Assembly (NCBI RefSeq): GCF_002890895.1
Contig: NZ_POUL01000004.1
Location: 372,001-436,000, forward strand
DNA: 64,000 nucleotides
Reading direction: 5' to 3'
Source of the DNA: Stutzerimonas stutzeri
GTDB taxonomy: Bacteria > Pseudomonadota > Gammaproteobacteria > Pseudomonadales > Pseudomonadaceae
This document shows, one piece after another, positions 1 to 8,280 of the stretch. The notes below the pieces were generated by a model. It did not search any database. It worked only from the letters and a program-made list of their open reading frames with translations, and had not been told where the DNA came from. Position 1 is the stretch's first letter; the number at the start of each line of letters is the position of its first letter. A program made the position numbers and the translations under genes.

Positions 1-116
1 CCGAAATCCGGCAATGCCACGTGCTCATTCAGGCCATAGATCGTTTTGTCATCGGCCTGTGACAAGAGCGGGGCGCTTAAGAGGCAGAGCAATAGAAGGC
101 GGGTTTTGGTGCTCAT
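1..116 (-). CDS. 5' end of an exported protein, possibly retropepsin-like zinc protease family (partial)
   Basis: Only the first 38 codons lie in the window; the gene runs off the left edge. The ATG is at 114-116 on the minus strand. Residues 1-21 form a signal peptide: basic start (MSTKTR), a Leu-rich core and a likely cut after SQA. The mature start DDKTIYGLNEHVALPDFG resembles, from memory, periplasmic retropepsin-like proteins annotated as ATP-dependent zinc protease. Too little is present to see a catalytic Asp, so the family name is tentative while export is fairly clear. It is divergent from the prp operon. Confidence 0.5.
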   Translation of the reverse strand, partial: MSTKTRLLLLCLLSAPLLSQADDKTIYGLNEHVALPDF

Positions 117-296
117 AAATCCAGGTAGTCGAGTCGGAAAAGCGGCCGGAACAACGAGCCAGGCTGAAGCACGTCGGAGCGAGCGCCGGACGTGGCGTAT
201 ATAGCGGCGCATTCTAGCATGGGCGGCAGATCACGAAGCTAGGCTCAAGCCGTACTGCGGCGCCATGGGTCCAGGCGACCTCACTATCGGCAAGCT

Positions 297-310
297 GATT
301 GTCGACAATC
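297..310. promoter_or_regulatory. 14-bp palindrome, candidate operator of the GntR/FadR-type prp regulator
   Basis: GATTGTCGACAATC is a perfect palindrome 73 bases before the regulator start. Its core fits the T-N-G-T-N-N-A-C-N-A pattern typical of FadR-subfamily GntR regulators, the subfamily of the adjacent gene. It is therefore a strong candidate for autoregulated control of the whole prp operon. No confident -35/-10 pair was found beside it. The rest of 117-382 shows nothing else recognisable. Confidence 0.6.
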
Positions 311-382
311 TACTTTTGTATCATTGACCAGGCGTGTTTCCAGGGCTAAGTTGTGGCCATAAACGGCTGAGGTGTCAACAAT

Positions 383-1105
383 ATGCTGGATGCGCTGGAA
401 GTCCCCCGCCTCGATCAGGTGGACAGCGGAACCCTCTCCGAGCACGTGTTTCGACGGATTCAGGCGGCCATTGTGAAAGGCGACATCGCGCCCGGTAGCA
501 AGATATCGGAGCCTGAGCTTGCGCGTACCTACGGCATCAGTCGCGGGCCACTGCGCGAGGCGATTCACCGGCTGGAAGGGCAGAAGCTGCTGGTTCGCGT
601 GCCGCATGTTGGCGCACGGGTGGTGTCGCTCAGCCATGCCGAGCTGATCGAGCTCTACGAGATCCGTGAGTCACTGGAAGGCATGGCCTGTCGCCTGGCG
701 GCCGAGCGTATGAGCGAGGCGGAAATTCAAGACCTGCGCAAGGTACTGAGCACCCACGAACGCGATGAGGCCTTCCAGGCCGGCGTTGGCTACTACCAGC
801 AGGAAGGCGACTTCGACTTCCATTACCGGATTATCCAGGGCAGCGGAAATCGCACGCTGGCCAAGTTGCTGTGCGACGAGCTGTATCAACTTGTCCGTAT
901 GTACCGCATCCAGTTTTCCGCAACGCCCAACCGCCCGCGTCAGGCGTTCGCCGAACACCACCGGATTCTCGATGCCATCGCCGACCGTGACGGCGAGCTG
1001 GCGGAGCTGCTGATGCGGCGCCACATCTGCGCTTCCAAGCGCAATATCGAGCGGCACTACCTGGCTGCTCAACAACAGACATCACAACCAAGAGGTGAGG
1101 CATGA
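383..1105 (+). CDS. GntR family (FadR subfamily) regulator of the methylcitrate operon
   Basis: A 240-residue transcription factor. Residues about 12-80 are a winged helix-turn-helix ([20 protein letters not shown]), and residues about 90-225 an all-helical FCD ligand domain with the usual acidic/His metal or ligand residues ([21 protein letters not shown]). It is the first gene of the prp cluster and its stop overlaps the prpB start (ATGA at 1102-1105), so the two are translationally coupled. Pseudomonads carry such a GntR gene in this position instead of the sigma-54 activator PrpR of enterics. By analogy it likely represses the operon and responds to a methylcitrate-cycle intermediate; the ligand is inferred. 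Confidence 0.9.
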   Translation: MLDALEVPRLDQVDSGTLSEHVFRRIQAAIVKGDIAPGSKISEPELARTYGISRGPLREAIHRLEGQKLLVRVPHVGARVVSLSHAELIELYEIRESLEGMACRLAAERMSEAEIQDLRKVLSTHERDEAFQAGVGYYQQEGDFDFHYRIIQGSGNRTLAKLLCDELYQLVRMYRIQFSATPNRPRQAFAEHHRILDAIADRDGELAELLMRRHICASKRNIERHYLAAQQQTSQPRGEA

Positions 1106-1989
1106 CACTTCCTACCCCCGGTCAGCGTTTCCGTGACGCGGTGGCCAGCGAGCATCCGCTGCAGGTCGTTGGCGCCATCAACGCCAACCACGCCTTGCTG
1201 GCCAAGCGCGCCGGCTTCAAGGCCATCTACTTGTCCGGCGGCGGCGTTGCCGCGGGCTCGCTGGGGCTGCCGGACCTCGGTATCACCGGTCTCGATGATG
1301 TGCTGACCGATGTGCGTCGCATCACCGATGTCTGCGACCTGCCGCTACTGGTAGATGTCGACACCGGTTTTGGCTCCTCGGCGTTCAACGTGGCGCGTAC
1401 CGTCAAGTCGATGATCAAGTTCGGCGCGGCGGCGATCCATATCGAGGATCAGGTTGGGGCTAAGCGCTGCGGCCATCGCCCGAACAAGGAAATTGTCACC
1501 CAGCAGGAAATGGTCGACCGCATCAAAGCGGCTGTTGATGCACGTACCGACGACAGTTTCGTGATCATGGCGCGTACCGATGCGCTGGCGGTGGAAGGAT
1601 TGAATGCCGCACTGGACCGCGCCGCGGCCTGCATCGAAGCGGGTGCCGACATGATCTTCCCCGAGGCCATCACCGAGCTGGCGATGTACAAGACCTTCGC
1701 CGACCGCGTGAAGGCGCCAATTCTGGCCAACATCACCGAGTTTGGTGCAACGCCCCTGTACACCACCGAAGAGCTGGCCGGCGTCGAAGTGTCCTTGGTG
1801 CTCTACCCATTGTCGGCGTTCCGCGCCATGAACAAGGCGGCCGAGAATGTCTACACCGCGCTGCGCCGTGACGGTACTCAGAAAAATGTGATCGACACCA
1901 TGCAGACGCGCATGGAGCTCTACGATCGCATCAACTACCACGCATTCGAGCAGCACCTCGACTCACTGTTCGCTCAGAAGAAGAGCTGA
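1102..1989 (+). CDS. prpB: 2-methylisocitrate lyase
   Basis: Last step of the methylcitrate cycle: cleaves 2-methylisocitrate to pyruvate and succinate in the cytoplasm. The 295-residue protein has the isocitrate lyase/PEP mutase TIM-barrel features: the DVDTGFG metal-binding segment near residue 85, the catalytic loop KRCGH with the nucleophile at Cys123, and the MARTDA strand. Length matches the usual size of about 295. The start overlaps the regulator stop by four bases and follows a good Shine-Dalgarno (GAGG). KRCGH and the short length separate it from the 531-residue isocitrate lyase elsewhere in the window. Confidence 0.97.
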   Translation: MTLPTPGQRFRDAVASEHPLQVVGAINANHALLAKRAGFKAIYLSGGGVAAGSLGLPDLGITGLDDVLTDVRRITDVCDLPLLVDVDTGFGSSAFNVARTVKSMIKFGAAAIHIEDQVGAKRCGHRPNKEIVTQQEMVDRIKAAVDARTDDSFVIMARTDALAVEGLNAALDRAAACIEAGADMIFPEAITELAMYKTFADRVKAPILANITEFGATPLYTTEELAGVEVSLVLYPLSAFRAMNKAAENVYTALRRDGTQKNVIDTMQTRMELYDRINYHAFEQHLDSLFAQKKS

Positions 1990-1994
1990 CAGAA

Positions 1995-2021
1995 AGCCCC
2001 CGCTGCGAGCCAGCGGGGGCT
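1995..2021 (+). terminator. Strong hairpin between prpB and prpC, no immediate T-run
   Basis: AGCCCCCGCTG and CAGCGGGGGCT form a perfect 11-bp stem around a 5-base loop, starting six bases after the prpB stop. The poly-T stretch typical of an intrinsic terminator comes only about 11 bases later (ATTTTT). It may act as partial terminator or as an RNA-stability element setting prpB above prpC levels. Confidence 0.55.
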
Positions 2022-2082
2022 GTGCGGTTCATTTTTCAACGTGATTTGCAGTATCCAGAACAAATCCAAGAAGGAGATAGCA

Positions 2083-3210
2083 ATGGCTGAAGCAAAAGTT
2101 TTGAGTGGCGCAGGCCTGCGTGGCCAGATCGCCGGCCAGACTGCCCTGTGTACCGTGGGCAAGACCGGTGCCGGGTTGACCTACCGCGGTTACGACGTAC
2201 GTGAGCTGGCGGCCGAGTGCGATTTCGAAGAGGTGGCCTACTTGCTGTTCTACGGCGAGTTGCCAAACACACAGCAGCTGATCGATTACAAAAGTCGCCT
2301 GAAGACCATGCGGGACCTGCCGCAGGCGCTAAAGGAAGTGCTCGAGCGCATCCCTGCCAGTGCGCATCCGATGGACGTCATGCGTACCGGTTCGTCGGTG
2401 CTCGGCACGCTTGAGCCCGAGCTCAGCTTCGACCAGCAGCGCGATGTGGCCGAGCGCCTGATGGCCGCTTTCCCGGCAATCATGTGCTACTGGTACCGCT
2501 TCACTCATGATGGCGTGCGCATCAACTGCACCAGCGACGAAGAGACCCTGGGCGGTCATTTCCTCGCGCTGTTGCATGACAAGAAGCCTAGCGACTTGCA
2601 CGTCAAGGTGATGAACGTCTCGCTGATTCTTTATGCCGAGCACGAGTTCAACGCTTCGACCTTCACAGCCCGCGTCTGCGCCTCAACGCTGTCGGATCTC
2701 TATTCCTGCGTGACCGGTGCCATCGGTTCGCTGCGCGGCCCGCTGCATGGCGGCGCCAACGAAGCGGCCATGGACATGATCGAGCAGTGGAAGAGCCCGG
2801 AAGAAGCGCGTGAAGCCATCCTCGGCATGCTCGAGCGCAAGGACAAGATCATGGGCTTCGGTCATGCGATCTACAGCGTTTCCGACCCGCGCAACGAGGT
2901 GATCAAGGTCTGGGCCGAAAAGCTCGCCGATGAAGTGGGCGACACCGTGCTCTATCCGGTCTCGGTCGCCGTCGACGAAACCATGTGGGAGCAGAAGAAG
3001 CTCTTTCCGAACGCCGACTTCTACCATGCGTCCGCCTATCACTTCATGGGCATCCCGACCAAGCTGTTCACGCCGATCTTCGTCTGCTCGCGCGTTACCG
3101 GTTGGGCATCCCATGTGTTCGAACAACGCAGCAACAACCGGATCATTCGGCCGAGCGCCGAGTACATCGGTCCGGAGCAGCGCAAGGTTGTCCCGATCGC
3201 CCAGCGTTGA
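2083..3210 (+). CDS. prpC: 2-methylcitrate synthase
   Basis: Condenses propionyl-CoA with oxaloacetate to 2-methylcitrate, the entry step of propionate degradation. The 375-residue protein is of the short citrate synthase type: active-site His in LHGGANE (His222), His in GFGHAIY (His261) and the catalytic Asp region (AVDETM). The ATG at 2083 was chosen over an upstream in-frame GTG because AAGGAGA lies seven bases before it and the protein then starts MAEAKVLSGAGLRGQ, the normal family start. Its place between prpB and acnD supports methylcitrate synthase rather than GltA. Confidence 0.96.
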   Translation: MAEAKVLSGAGLRGQIAGQTALCTVGKTGAGLTYRGYDVRELAAECDFEEVAYLLFYGELPNTQQLIDYKSRLKTMRDLPQALKEVLERIPASAHPMDVMRTGSSVLGTLEPELSFDQQRDVAERLMAAFPAIMCYWYRFTHDGVRINCTSDEETLGGHFLALLHDKKPSDLHVKVMNVSLILYAEHEFNASTFTARVCASTLSDLYSCVTGAIGSLRGPLHGGANEAAMDMIEQWKSPEEAREAILGMLERKDKIMGFGHAIYSVSDPRNEVIKVWAEKLADEVGDTVLYPVSVAVDETMWEQKKLFPNADFYHASAYHFMGIPTKLFTPIFVCSRVTGWASHVFEQRSNNRIIRPSAEYIGPEQRKVVPIAQR

Positions 3211-3285
3211 TCGGAGCGAGGGAGCTCGTCGCCGGGCTCCCCGCACCTTGCCCCACAGAACATTACTGAATTGAGTTCTTCCGGC

Positions 3286-5889
3286 ATGAATACAGAACAC
3301 CGCAAACCTTTGCCAGGTACTGGGCTTGACTACTTTGACACCCGTGAGGCGATCGAAGCTATTCAACCGGGTTCCTATGAAAAGCTGCCCTATACGTCCC
3401 GCGTCCTGGCCGAACAGCTGGTGCGTCGCTGTGAGCCCGAAGCGCTGACCGATTCGCTGAAGCAGATCATCGAGCGCAAGCGCGACCTCGACTTTCCCTG
3501 GTATCCGGCACGCGTCGTCTGCCATGACATTCTTGGCCAAACCGCGCTCGTCGACCTCGCCGGTCTGCGCGATGCGATCGCGGAGCAGGGCGGCGACCCA
3601 GCGAAGGTCAATCCGGTGGTGCCGACTCAGTTGATCGTCGACCACTCGCTTGCGGTGGAATTTGCCGGTTTCGATGCCGATGCGTTCGAAAAGAACCGAG
3701 CCGTCGAGGAGCGACGCAACGAGGACCGCTTCCACTTCATTGAGTGGACCAAGACCGCGTTCAAGAACGTCGACGTGATCCCGGCCGGCAACGGCATCAT
3801 GCACCAGATCAACCTGGAGAAGATGTCGCCGGTGATTCAGGCACGCGGTGGCGTGGCCTTTCCGGATACCTGCGTAGGCACCGACTCGCACACTCCTCAC
3901 GTCGATGCGCTGGGTGTGATCGCCATCGGCGTCGGCGGCCTGGAAGCCGAAACTGTGATGCTCGGCCTGCCGTCGATGATGCGACTACCCGATATCGTTG
4001 GTGTGCGACTGACTGGCAAGCGTCAGCCTGGCATCACCGCCACCGATATCGTCCTCGCGCTGACTGAGTTCCTGCGCAAGGAACGTGTGGTCGGGGCCTG
4101 GGTCGAGTTCTTCGGCGAGGGTGCCGACAGCCTGACGATTGGCGATCGCGCGACCATCTCCAACATGTGCCCGGAATACGGCGCGACCGCTTCGATGTTC
4201 TACATCGACCAGCAAACCATCGATTACCTCAAGCTGACCGGCCGCGAGCCGGAGCAAGTTGCGCTGGTCGAGCAGTACGCCAAGCAAACGGGCCTGTGGG
4301 CAACCGCGTTGGAAGGTGCCGAATACGAGCGCGTGCTCGAATTCGACCTGTCCAGCGTGGTGCGCAACATGGCCGGCCCTTCCAACCCACACAAGCGTCT
4401 GCCGACCTCGGCGCTGCACGAGTGTGGCATCGCCGACGAAGACATGCTGGCTGCGGCCAGGGCCGAGGAGGCCGAAGGCCTGCTGCCGGATGGCGCGGTG
4501 ATCATTGCTGCCATCACCAGCTGCACCAACACCTCCAACCCGCGCAACGTGGTTGCGGCCGGCCTGCTGGCCAAGAAGGCCAACGAGCTGGGTCTGGTGC
4601 GCAAGCCTTGGGTGAAGACGTCCTTCGCGCCAGGCTCCAAGGTCGCCAAGCTGTACTTGGAAGAAGCTGGGCTGCTGAGCGAGCTGGAAAAACTCGGTTT
4701 CGGCATCGTCGCTTACGCCTGCACCACCTGTAACGGCATGTCCGGTGCGCTGGATCCGGTGATCCAGCAGGAAATCATCGAGCGTGACCTGTATGCCACT
4801 GCAGTTCTCTCCGGTAACCGCAACTTCGACGGCCGTATCCATCCGTACGCCAAGCAGGCCTTCCTTGCCTCGCCGCCGCTGGTAGTCGCTTATGCCATCG
4901 CCGGTACCGTACGTTTCGATATCGAACAGGATGTGCTGGGTACCGACAAGAACGGCAATCCGATCACCCTGAAGGACCTCTGGCCGTCCGACGAGGAGAT
5001 CGACGCCATCGTCGCGTCCTCGGTCAAGCCGGAGCAGTTCAAGCAGATCTACATTCCGATGTTCGATCTGGGCACCATCGAGGAAGCCAAGAGCCCGCTC
5101 TACGACTGGCGTCCGATGTCCACTTACATCCGTCGTCCGCCGTACTGGGAAGGTGCGCTGGCCGGCGAGCGTACGCTCAAGGGTATGCGTCCGCTGGCGA
5201 TCCTGCCGGACAACATCACCACCGATCACCTGTCGCCGTCCAATGCCATTCTGCTGAACTCGGCCGCCGGCGAGTACCTGGCGAAAATGGGCCTGCCGGA
5301 GGAAGACTTCAATTCCTACGCGACCCATCGTGGCGACCACCTCACGGCGCAGCGGGCGACGTTCGCCAACCCGCAGCTGGTCAATGAGATGGCCGTGGTC
5401 GACGGTAAGGTGCAGAAGGGGTCGCTGGCGCGCGTCGAGCCGGAAGGCAAGGTGATGCGCATGTGGGAAGCCATTGAGAGCTACATGACTCGTAAGCAGA
5501 ACCTCATCATTGTGGCTGGCGCTGACTACGGGCAGGGGTCCTCTCGTGACTGGGCTGCCAAGGGCGTGCGCCTGGCGGGTGTCGAGGTAATCGTCGCCGA
5601 AGGCTTCGAGCGCATTCATCGCACCAACCTGGTCGGCATGGGCGTATTGCCGGTAGAGTTCAAGGCTGGCACCACCCGCCTGACCCTCGGTCTTGATGGC
5701 ACGGAAACCTTCGATATTGAAGGTGAACTGTCGCCGCGCTGCGACCTGGCCCTGGTCATTCGGCACAAGAGCGGTGAAGAGACCCGTGTCCCGGTCACCT
5801 GCCGCCTCGACACCGCGGCCGAAGTCGGCGTTTATGAGGCCGGCGGCGTGCTGCAGCGTTTCGCCAAGGACTTCCTCGGACAGGCGTGA
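3286..5889 (+). CDS. acnD: Fe/S-dependent 2-methylcitrate dehydratase (AcnD)
   Basis: An aconitase A-type enzyme of 867 residues that dehydrates 2-methylcitrate and, with PrpF, replaces the iron-sulfur-free PrpD. The three cluster ligands are visible: Cys413 in ITSCTNTSNP, and Cys479 and Cys482 in ACTTCNG. The C-terminal swivel domain contains the GADYGQGSSRDWAA and GFERIHRTNLVGMG motifs of aconitases. The ATG at 3286 (MNTEHRKPLPGT) is preferred to an upstream TTG. Context between prpC and prpF distinguishes it from housekeeping AcnA. Oxidative damage to the cluster would be expected to stall propionate use. Confidence 0.95.
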   Translation: MNTEHRKPLPGTGLDYFDTREAIEAIQPGSYEKLPYTSRVLAEQLVRRCEPEALTDSLKQIIERKRDLDFPWYPARVVCHDILGQTALVDLAGLRDAIAEQGGDPAKVNPVVPTQLIVDHSLAVEFAGFDADAFEKNRAVEERRNEDRFHFIEWTKTAFKNVDVIPAGNGIMHQINLEKMSPVIQARGGVAFPDTCVGTDSHTPHVDALGVIAIGVGGLEAETVMLGLPSMMRLPDIVGVRLTGKRQPGITATDIVLALTEFLRKERVVGAWVEFFGEGADSLTIGDRATISNMCPEYGATASMFYIDQQTIDYLKLTGREPEQVALVEQYAKQTGLWATALEGAEYERVLEFDLSSVVRNMAGPSNPHKRLPTSALHECGIADEDMLAAARAEEAEGLLPDGAVIIAAITSCTNTSNPRNVVAAGLLAKKANELGLVRKPWVKTSFAPGSKVAKLYLEEAGLLSELEKLGFGIVAYACTTCNGMSGALDPVIQQEIIERDLYATAVLSGNRNFDGRIHPYAKQAFLASPPLVVAYAIAGTVRFDIEQDVLGTDKNGNPITLKDLWPSDEEIDAIVASSVKPEQFKQIYIPMFDLGTIEEAKSPLYDWRPMSTYIRRPPYWEGALAGERTLKGMRPLAILPDNITTDHLSPSNAILLNSAAGEYLAKMGLPEEDFNSYATHRGDHLTAQRATFANPQLVNEMAVVDGKVQKGSLARVEPEGKVMRMWEAIESYMTRKQNLIIVAGADYGQGSSRDWAAKGVRLAGVEVIVAEGFERIHRTNLVGMGVLPVEFKAGTTRLTLGLDGTETFDIEGELSPRCDLALVIRHKSGEETRVPVTCRLDTAAEVGVYEAGGVLQRFAKDFLGQA

Positions 5890-6007
5890 CTACCAATCGG
5901 CCGCTCTGCTTCGGTGCAACCTCATGTACTGAAGCGGGGCGGCGATTGCATCTTTCATCTGCGCTGTGGCCAGCCGGTGGCAGCGGTTTCATGAGGACGA
6001 GATTTCC

Positions 6008-7195
6008 ATGGCTCATGTATCCCAGGTCAGAATTCCCGCGACCTATATGCGTGGTGGCACCAGCAAGGGCGTGTTCTTCCGGCTGCAGGACCTGCCGGAA
6101 AGCTGCCAAGTGCCGGGCGCTGCGCGCGACAAGCTGTTCATGCGCGTGATCGGCAGCCCCGACCCGTATTCGGCGCACATAGACGGTATGGGCGGGGCCA
6201 CGTCGAGCACCAGCAAATGCGTCATCCTGTCGAAGAGCAGTCGGCCTGAACACGACGTCGAGTACCTCTATGGTCAGGTGTCGATCGAAAAGCCCTTCGT
6301 CGACTGGAGCGGTAACTGCGGCAACCTTTCAACCGGCGCCGGTGCGTTCGCGCTGCATGCCGGTTTAGTGGACGCCGAGCGCATTCCGAAAAACGGCACC
6401 TGCGTGGTGCGGATCTGGCAGGCCAACATAGGCAAAACCATCATCGCCCACGTGCCGGTCACCAACGGCCAGGTGCAGGAGACCGGTGATTTCGAGTTGG
6501 ACGGCGTGACCTTTCCCGCTGCCGAGATCGTGCTCGAATTCCTCGATCCGTCCGACGACGGCGAGGAGGGTAGTTCGATGTTCCCCACCGGCAACCTGGT
6601 GGATGATCTTGAGGTTCCCGCCATCGGTACGCTCAAGGCGACCATGATCAGTGCGGGCATCCCGACAGTTTTCGTCAATGCCAAGGACATTGGCTACCAG
6701 GGCACCGAGCTGCGTGAGGATATCAACGGCGATCCGGACGCTCTGGCTCGTCTGGAGTCGATTCGTGTGGCCGGTGCGTTGCGCATGGGCTTGATCAAGA
6801 CCGCGGACGAGGCGCTGACCCGGCAGCACACGCCGAAGGTTGCCTTTGTCTCGCCGCCTAAAACCTATCGAACCTCAAGCGGAAAAACCATTGATGCGAC
6901 CGAAGTGGACCTTCTCGTCCGCGCTCTGTCGATGGGCAAGCTGCATCACGCGATGATGGGTACGTGCGCGGTGGCCATTGGTACGGCAGCTGCGGTCCCG
7001 GGTACGCTGGTCAATCTGGCTGCTGGTGGCGGCGAGCCTCAGGCGGTGCGCTTCGGCCATCCGTCCGGCTCCCTACGTGTCGGCGCAGAGGCAAAACAGG
7101 TCGACGGTCAGTGGACCGTAACCAAAGCGATCATGAGCCGCAGCGCTCGAATATTGATGGAGGGGTGTGTGTGTGTGCCAGGCGATACCTTCTGA
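6008..7195 (+). CDS. prpF: 2-methylaconitate cis-trans isomerase
   Basis: PrpF isomerises the AcnD product (trans-2-methylaconitate) to the cis form that can be hydrated on to 2-methylisocitrate; it has a diaminopimelate-epimerase-like double fold. The 395-residue protein shows the family start MAHVSQVRIPATYMRGGTSK, the GNCGNLSTGAGAFA segment and the C-terminal SGSLRVGAE segment. The start at 6008 follows GAGGACGAG; an upstream GTG in frame lacks a ribosome site. It is the last gene of the operon: a terminator follows and prpD, which follows prpF in P. aeruginosa, is absent here. Confidence 0.95.
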   Translation: MAHVSQVRIPATYMRGGTSKGVFFRLQDLPESCQVPGAARDKLFMRVIGSPDPYSAHIDGMGGATSSTSKCVILSKSSRPEHDVEYLYGQVSIEKPFVDWSGNCGNLSTGAGAFALHAGLVDAERIPKNGTCVVRIWQANIGKTIIAHVPVTNGQVQETGDFELDGVTFPAAEIVLEFLDPSDDGEEGSSMFPTGNLVDDLEVPAIGTLKATMISAGIPTVFVNAKDIGYQGTELREDINGDPDALARLESIRVAGALRMGLIKTADEALTRQHTPKVAFVSPPKTYRTSSGKTIDATEVDLLVRALSMGKLHHAMMGTCAVAIGTAAAVPGTLVNLAAGGGEPQAVRFGHPSGSLRVGAEAKQVDGQWTVTKAIMSRSARILMEGCVCVPGDTF

Positions 7196-7257
7196 CGATA
7201 TAACGACACTCGACGACTGATTTGCGACGGAACCGGATTCGGCTGGAGCTGAATAAC

Positions 7258-7287
7258 AAAAAAGTCCGCACAAAGCGGACTTTTTGT
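7258..7287 (+). terminator. Intrinsic terminator shared by prpF and ppsR
   Basis: AAAGTCCGC and GCGGACTTT pair around ACAAA (7261-7283), with A-runs before and T-runs after, so it can work in both directions for the convergent prpF and ppsR. Confidence 0.85.
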
Positions 7288-7305
7288 TGTCTAGCAAAAC
7301 GGCAG

Positions 7306-8124
7306 CTATTTGAGCCGGCGTTCCACGCCTTTCTCGACAAGAATCTTGGCGGATATTTCTTCCACCGAGAAATGGGTTGAGTTGATGTAGTTGATGTTCT
7401 CGCGACGGAATAAGTTCTCGACCTCGCGAACTTCGAACTCGCACTGGGCGTAACTGGCATAGCGGCTGTTGGGTTTGCGCTCGTTGCGAATGGCGGTCAA
7501 ACGGTCAGGGTCAATGGTCAAACCGAACAGCTTGTCGCGGTGGGTCTTGAGGGCGGCAGGAAGTTGCAGGCGCTCCATGTCGTCTTCGGTCAGCGGATAG
7601 TTGGCGGCCCGGATGCCGTACTGCATTGCCATGTACAAGCAGGTGGGCGTTTTGCCGCACCTGGAGACGCCGACCAAAATAAGATCGGCCTTGTCATAGT
7701 AGTGCGTGCGGGCACCGTCATCGTTGTCCAGAGCGAAATTGACAGCGTCAATTCGCTCCATGTAGTTGGCGTTATGGCTGATCGAATGGGATTTGCCGAC
7801 GGAATAGGAAGAACGTGACATCAGTTCATGTTCCAGCGGGGCAAGGAAGGATGAAAAAATGTCGATCATGAATCCATTGGACTCAGCCAGGATGTCACGT
7901 ATCTCCTGGTTTACCAGCGTATCGAATATGATCGGTCGGGCGCCGTCGCTGTCCGCCGCCTTATTGATTTGCTGTACCATTGCCCGCGCTTTTTCAGCCG
8001 TATCGATATATGGCCGCGTGAGCTTTGTGAAAGTAATGGTTTCGAACTGTGCCAGTAGGCTTTGGCCGAGCGTTTCGGCCGTAATCCCGGTACCGTCGGA
8101 TATGAAAAATGCAGTTCGTTTCAT
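7306..8124 (-). CDS. ppsR: PEP synthase regulatory kinase/pyrophosphorylase
   Basis: Bifunctional DUF299 protein that inactivates PEP synthase by ADP-dependent phosphorylation of a Thr next to its catalytic His and reactivates it by phosphate-dependent removal. The 272-residue protein starts [17 protein letters not shown], the family signature, and has the P-loop-like GVSRCGKTP at residues 152-160. It is divergent from its substrate gene ppsA, with a 156-base shared control region. The function assignment is secure from both family and neighbour. Confidence 0.94.
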   Translation of the reverse strand: MKRTAFFISDGTGITAETLGQSLLAQFETITFTKLTRPYIDTAEKARAMVQQINKAADSDGARPIIFDTLVNQEIRDILAESNGFMIDIFSSFLAPLEHELMSRSSYSVGKSHSISHNANYMERIDAVNFALDNDDGARTHYYDKADLILVGVSRCGKTPTCLYMAMQYGIRAANYPLTEDDMERLQLPAALKTHRDKLFGLTIDPDRLTAIRNERKPNSRYASYAQCEFEVREVENLFRRENINYINSTHFSVEEISAKILVEKGVERRLK

Positions 8125-8137
8125 TGCGCTTGGGACC

Positions 8138-8166
8138 TTAAGTCAAGAACGGTTCTCAGCTATAGT
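8138..8166 (+). promoter_or_regulatory. Candidate sigma-70 promoter of ppsA
   Basis: TTAAGT (8138-8143) and TATAGT (8161-8166) are 17 bases apart, 115 bases before the ppsA start. The -10 is good and the -35 weak, so this is only a candidate; an activator would be expected. Confidence 0.35.
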
Positions 8167-8280
8167 AAGCCCCTTCGCCGAGCCTCGATTGGCAGGCATT
8201 GTTACTTATTTTGCAGGGCCAGGCCACCGTGCCGCGGATGGGCACGAACCGAGTTTCCAACACAACGTGGAGAGATCACC

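Noticed and set aside
1102..1989. prpB as a second isocitrate lyase
   Set aside because: 295-residue length, KRCGH loop and operon context fit 2-methylisocitrate lyase; the true isocitrate lyase is at 16023-17618.
2683..3900. 405-codon minus-strand frame across prpC and acnD
   Set aside because: Overlaps two clear genes on the other strand and lacks a ribosome site or family resemblance.
3985..5766. 593-codon open frame on the minus strand inside acnD
   Set aside because: It lies wholly opposite a well-supported aconitase-type gene; the sequence is low-complexity His/Arg/Gly/Gln-rich, typical of an antisense high-GC frame, with no family resemblance.
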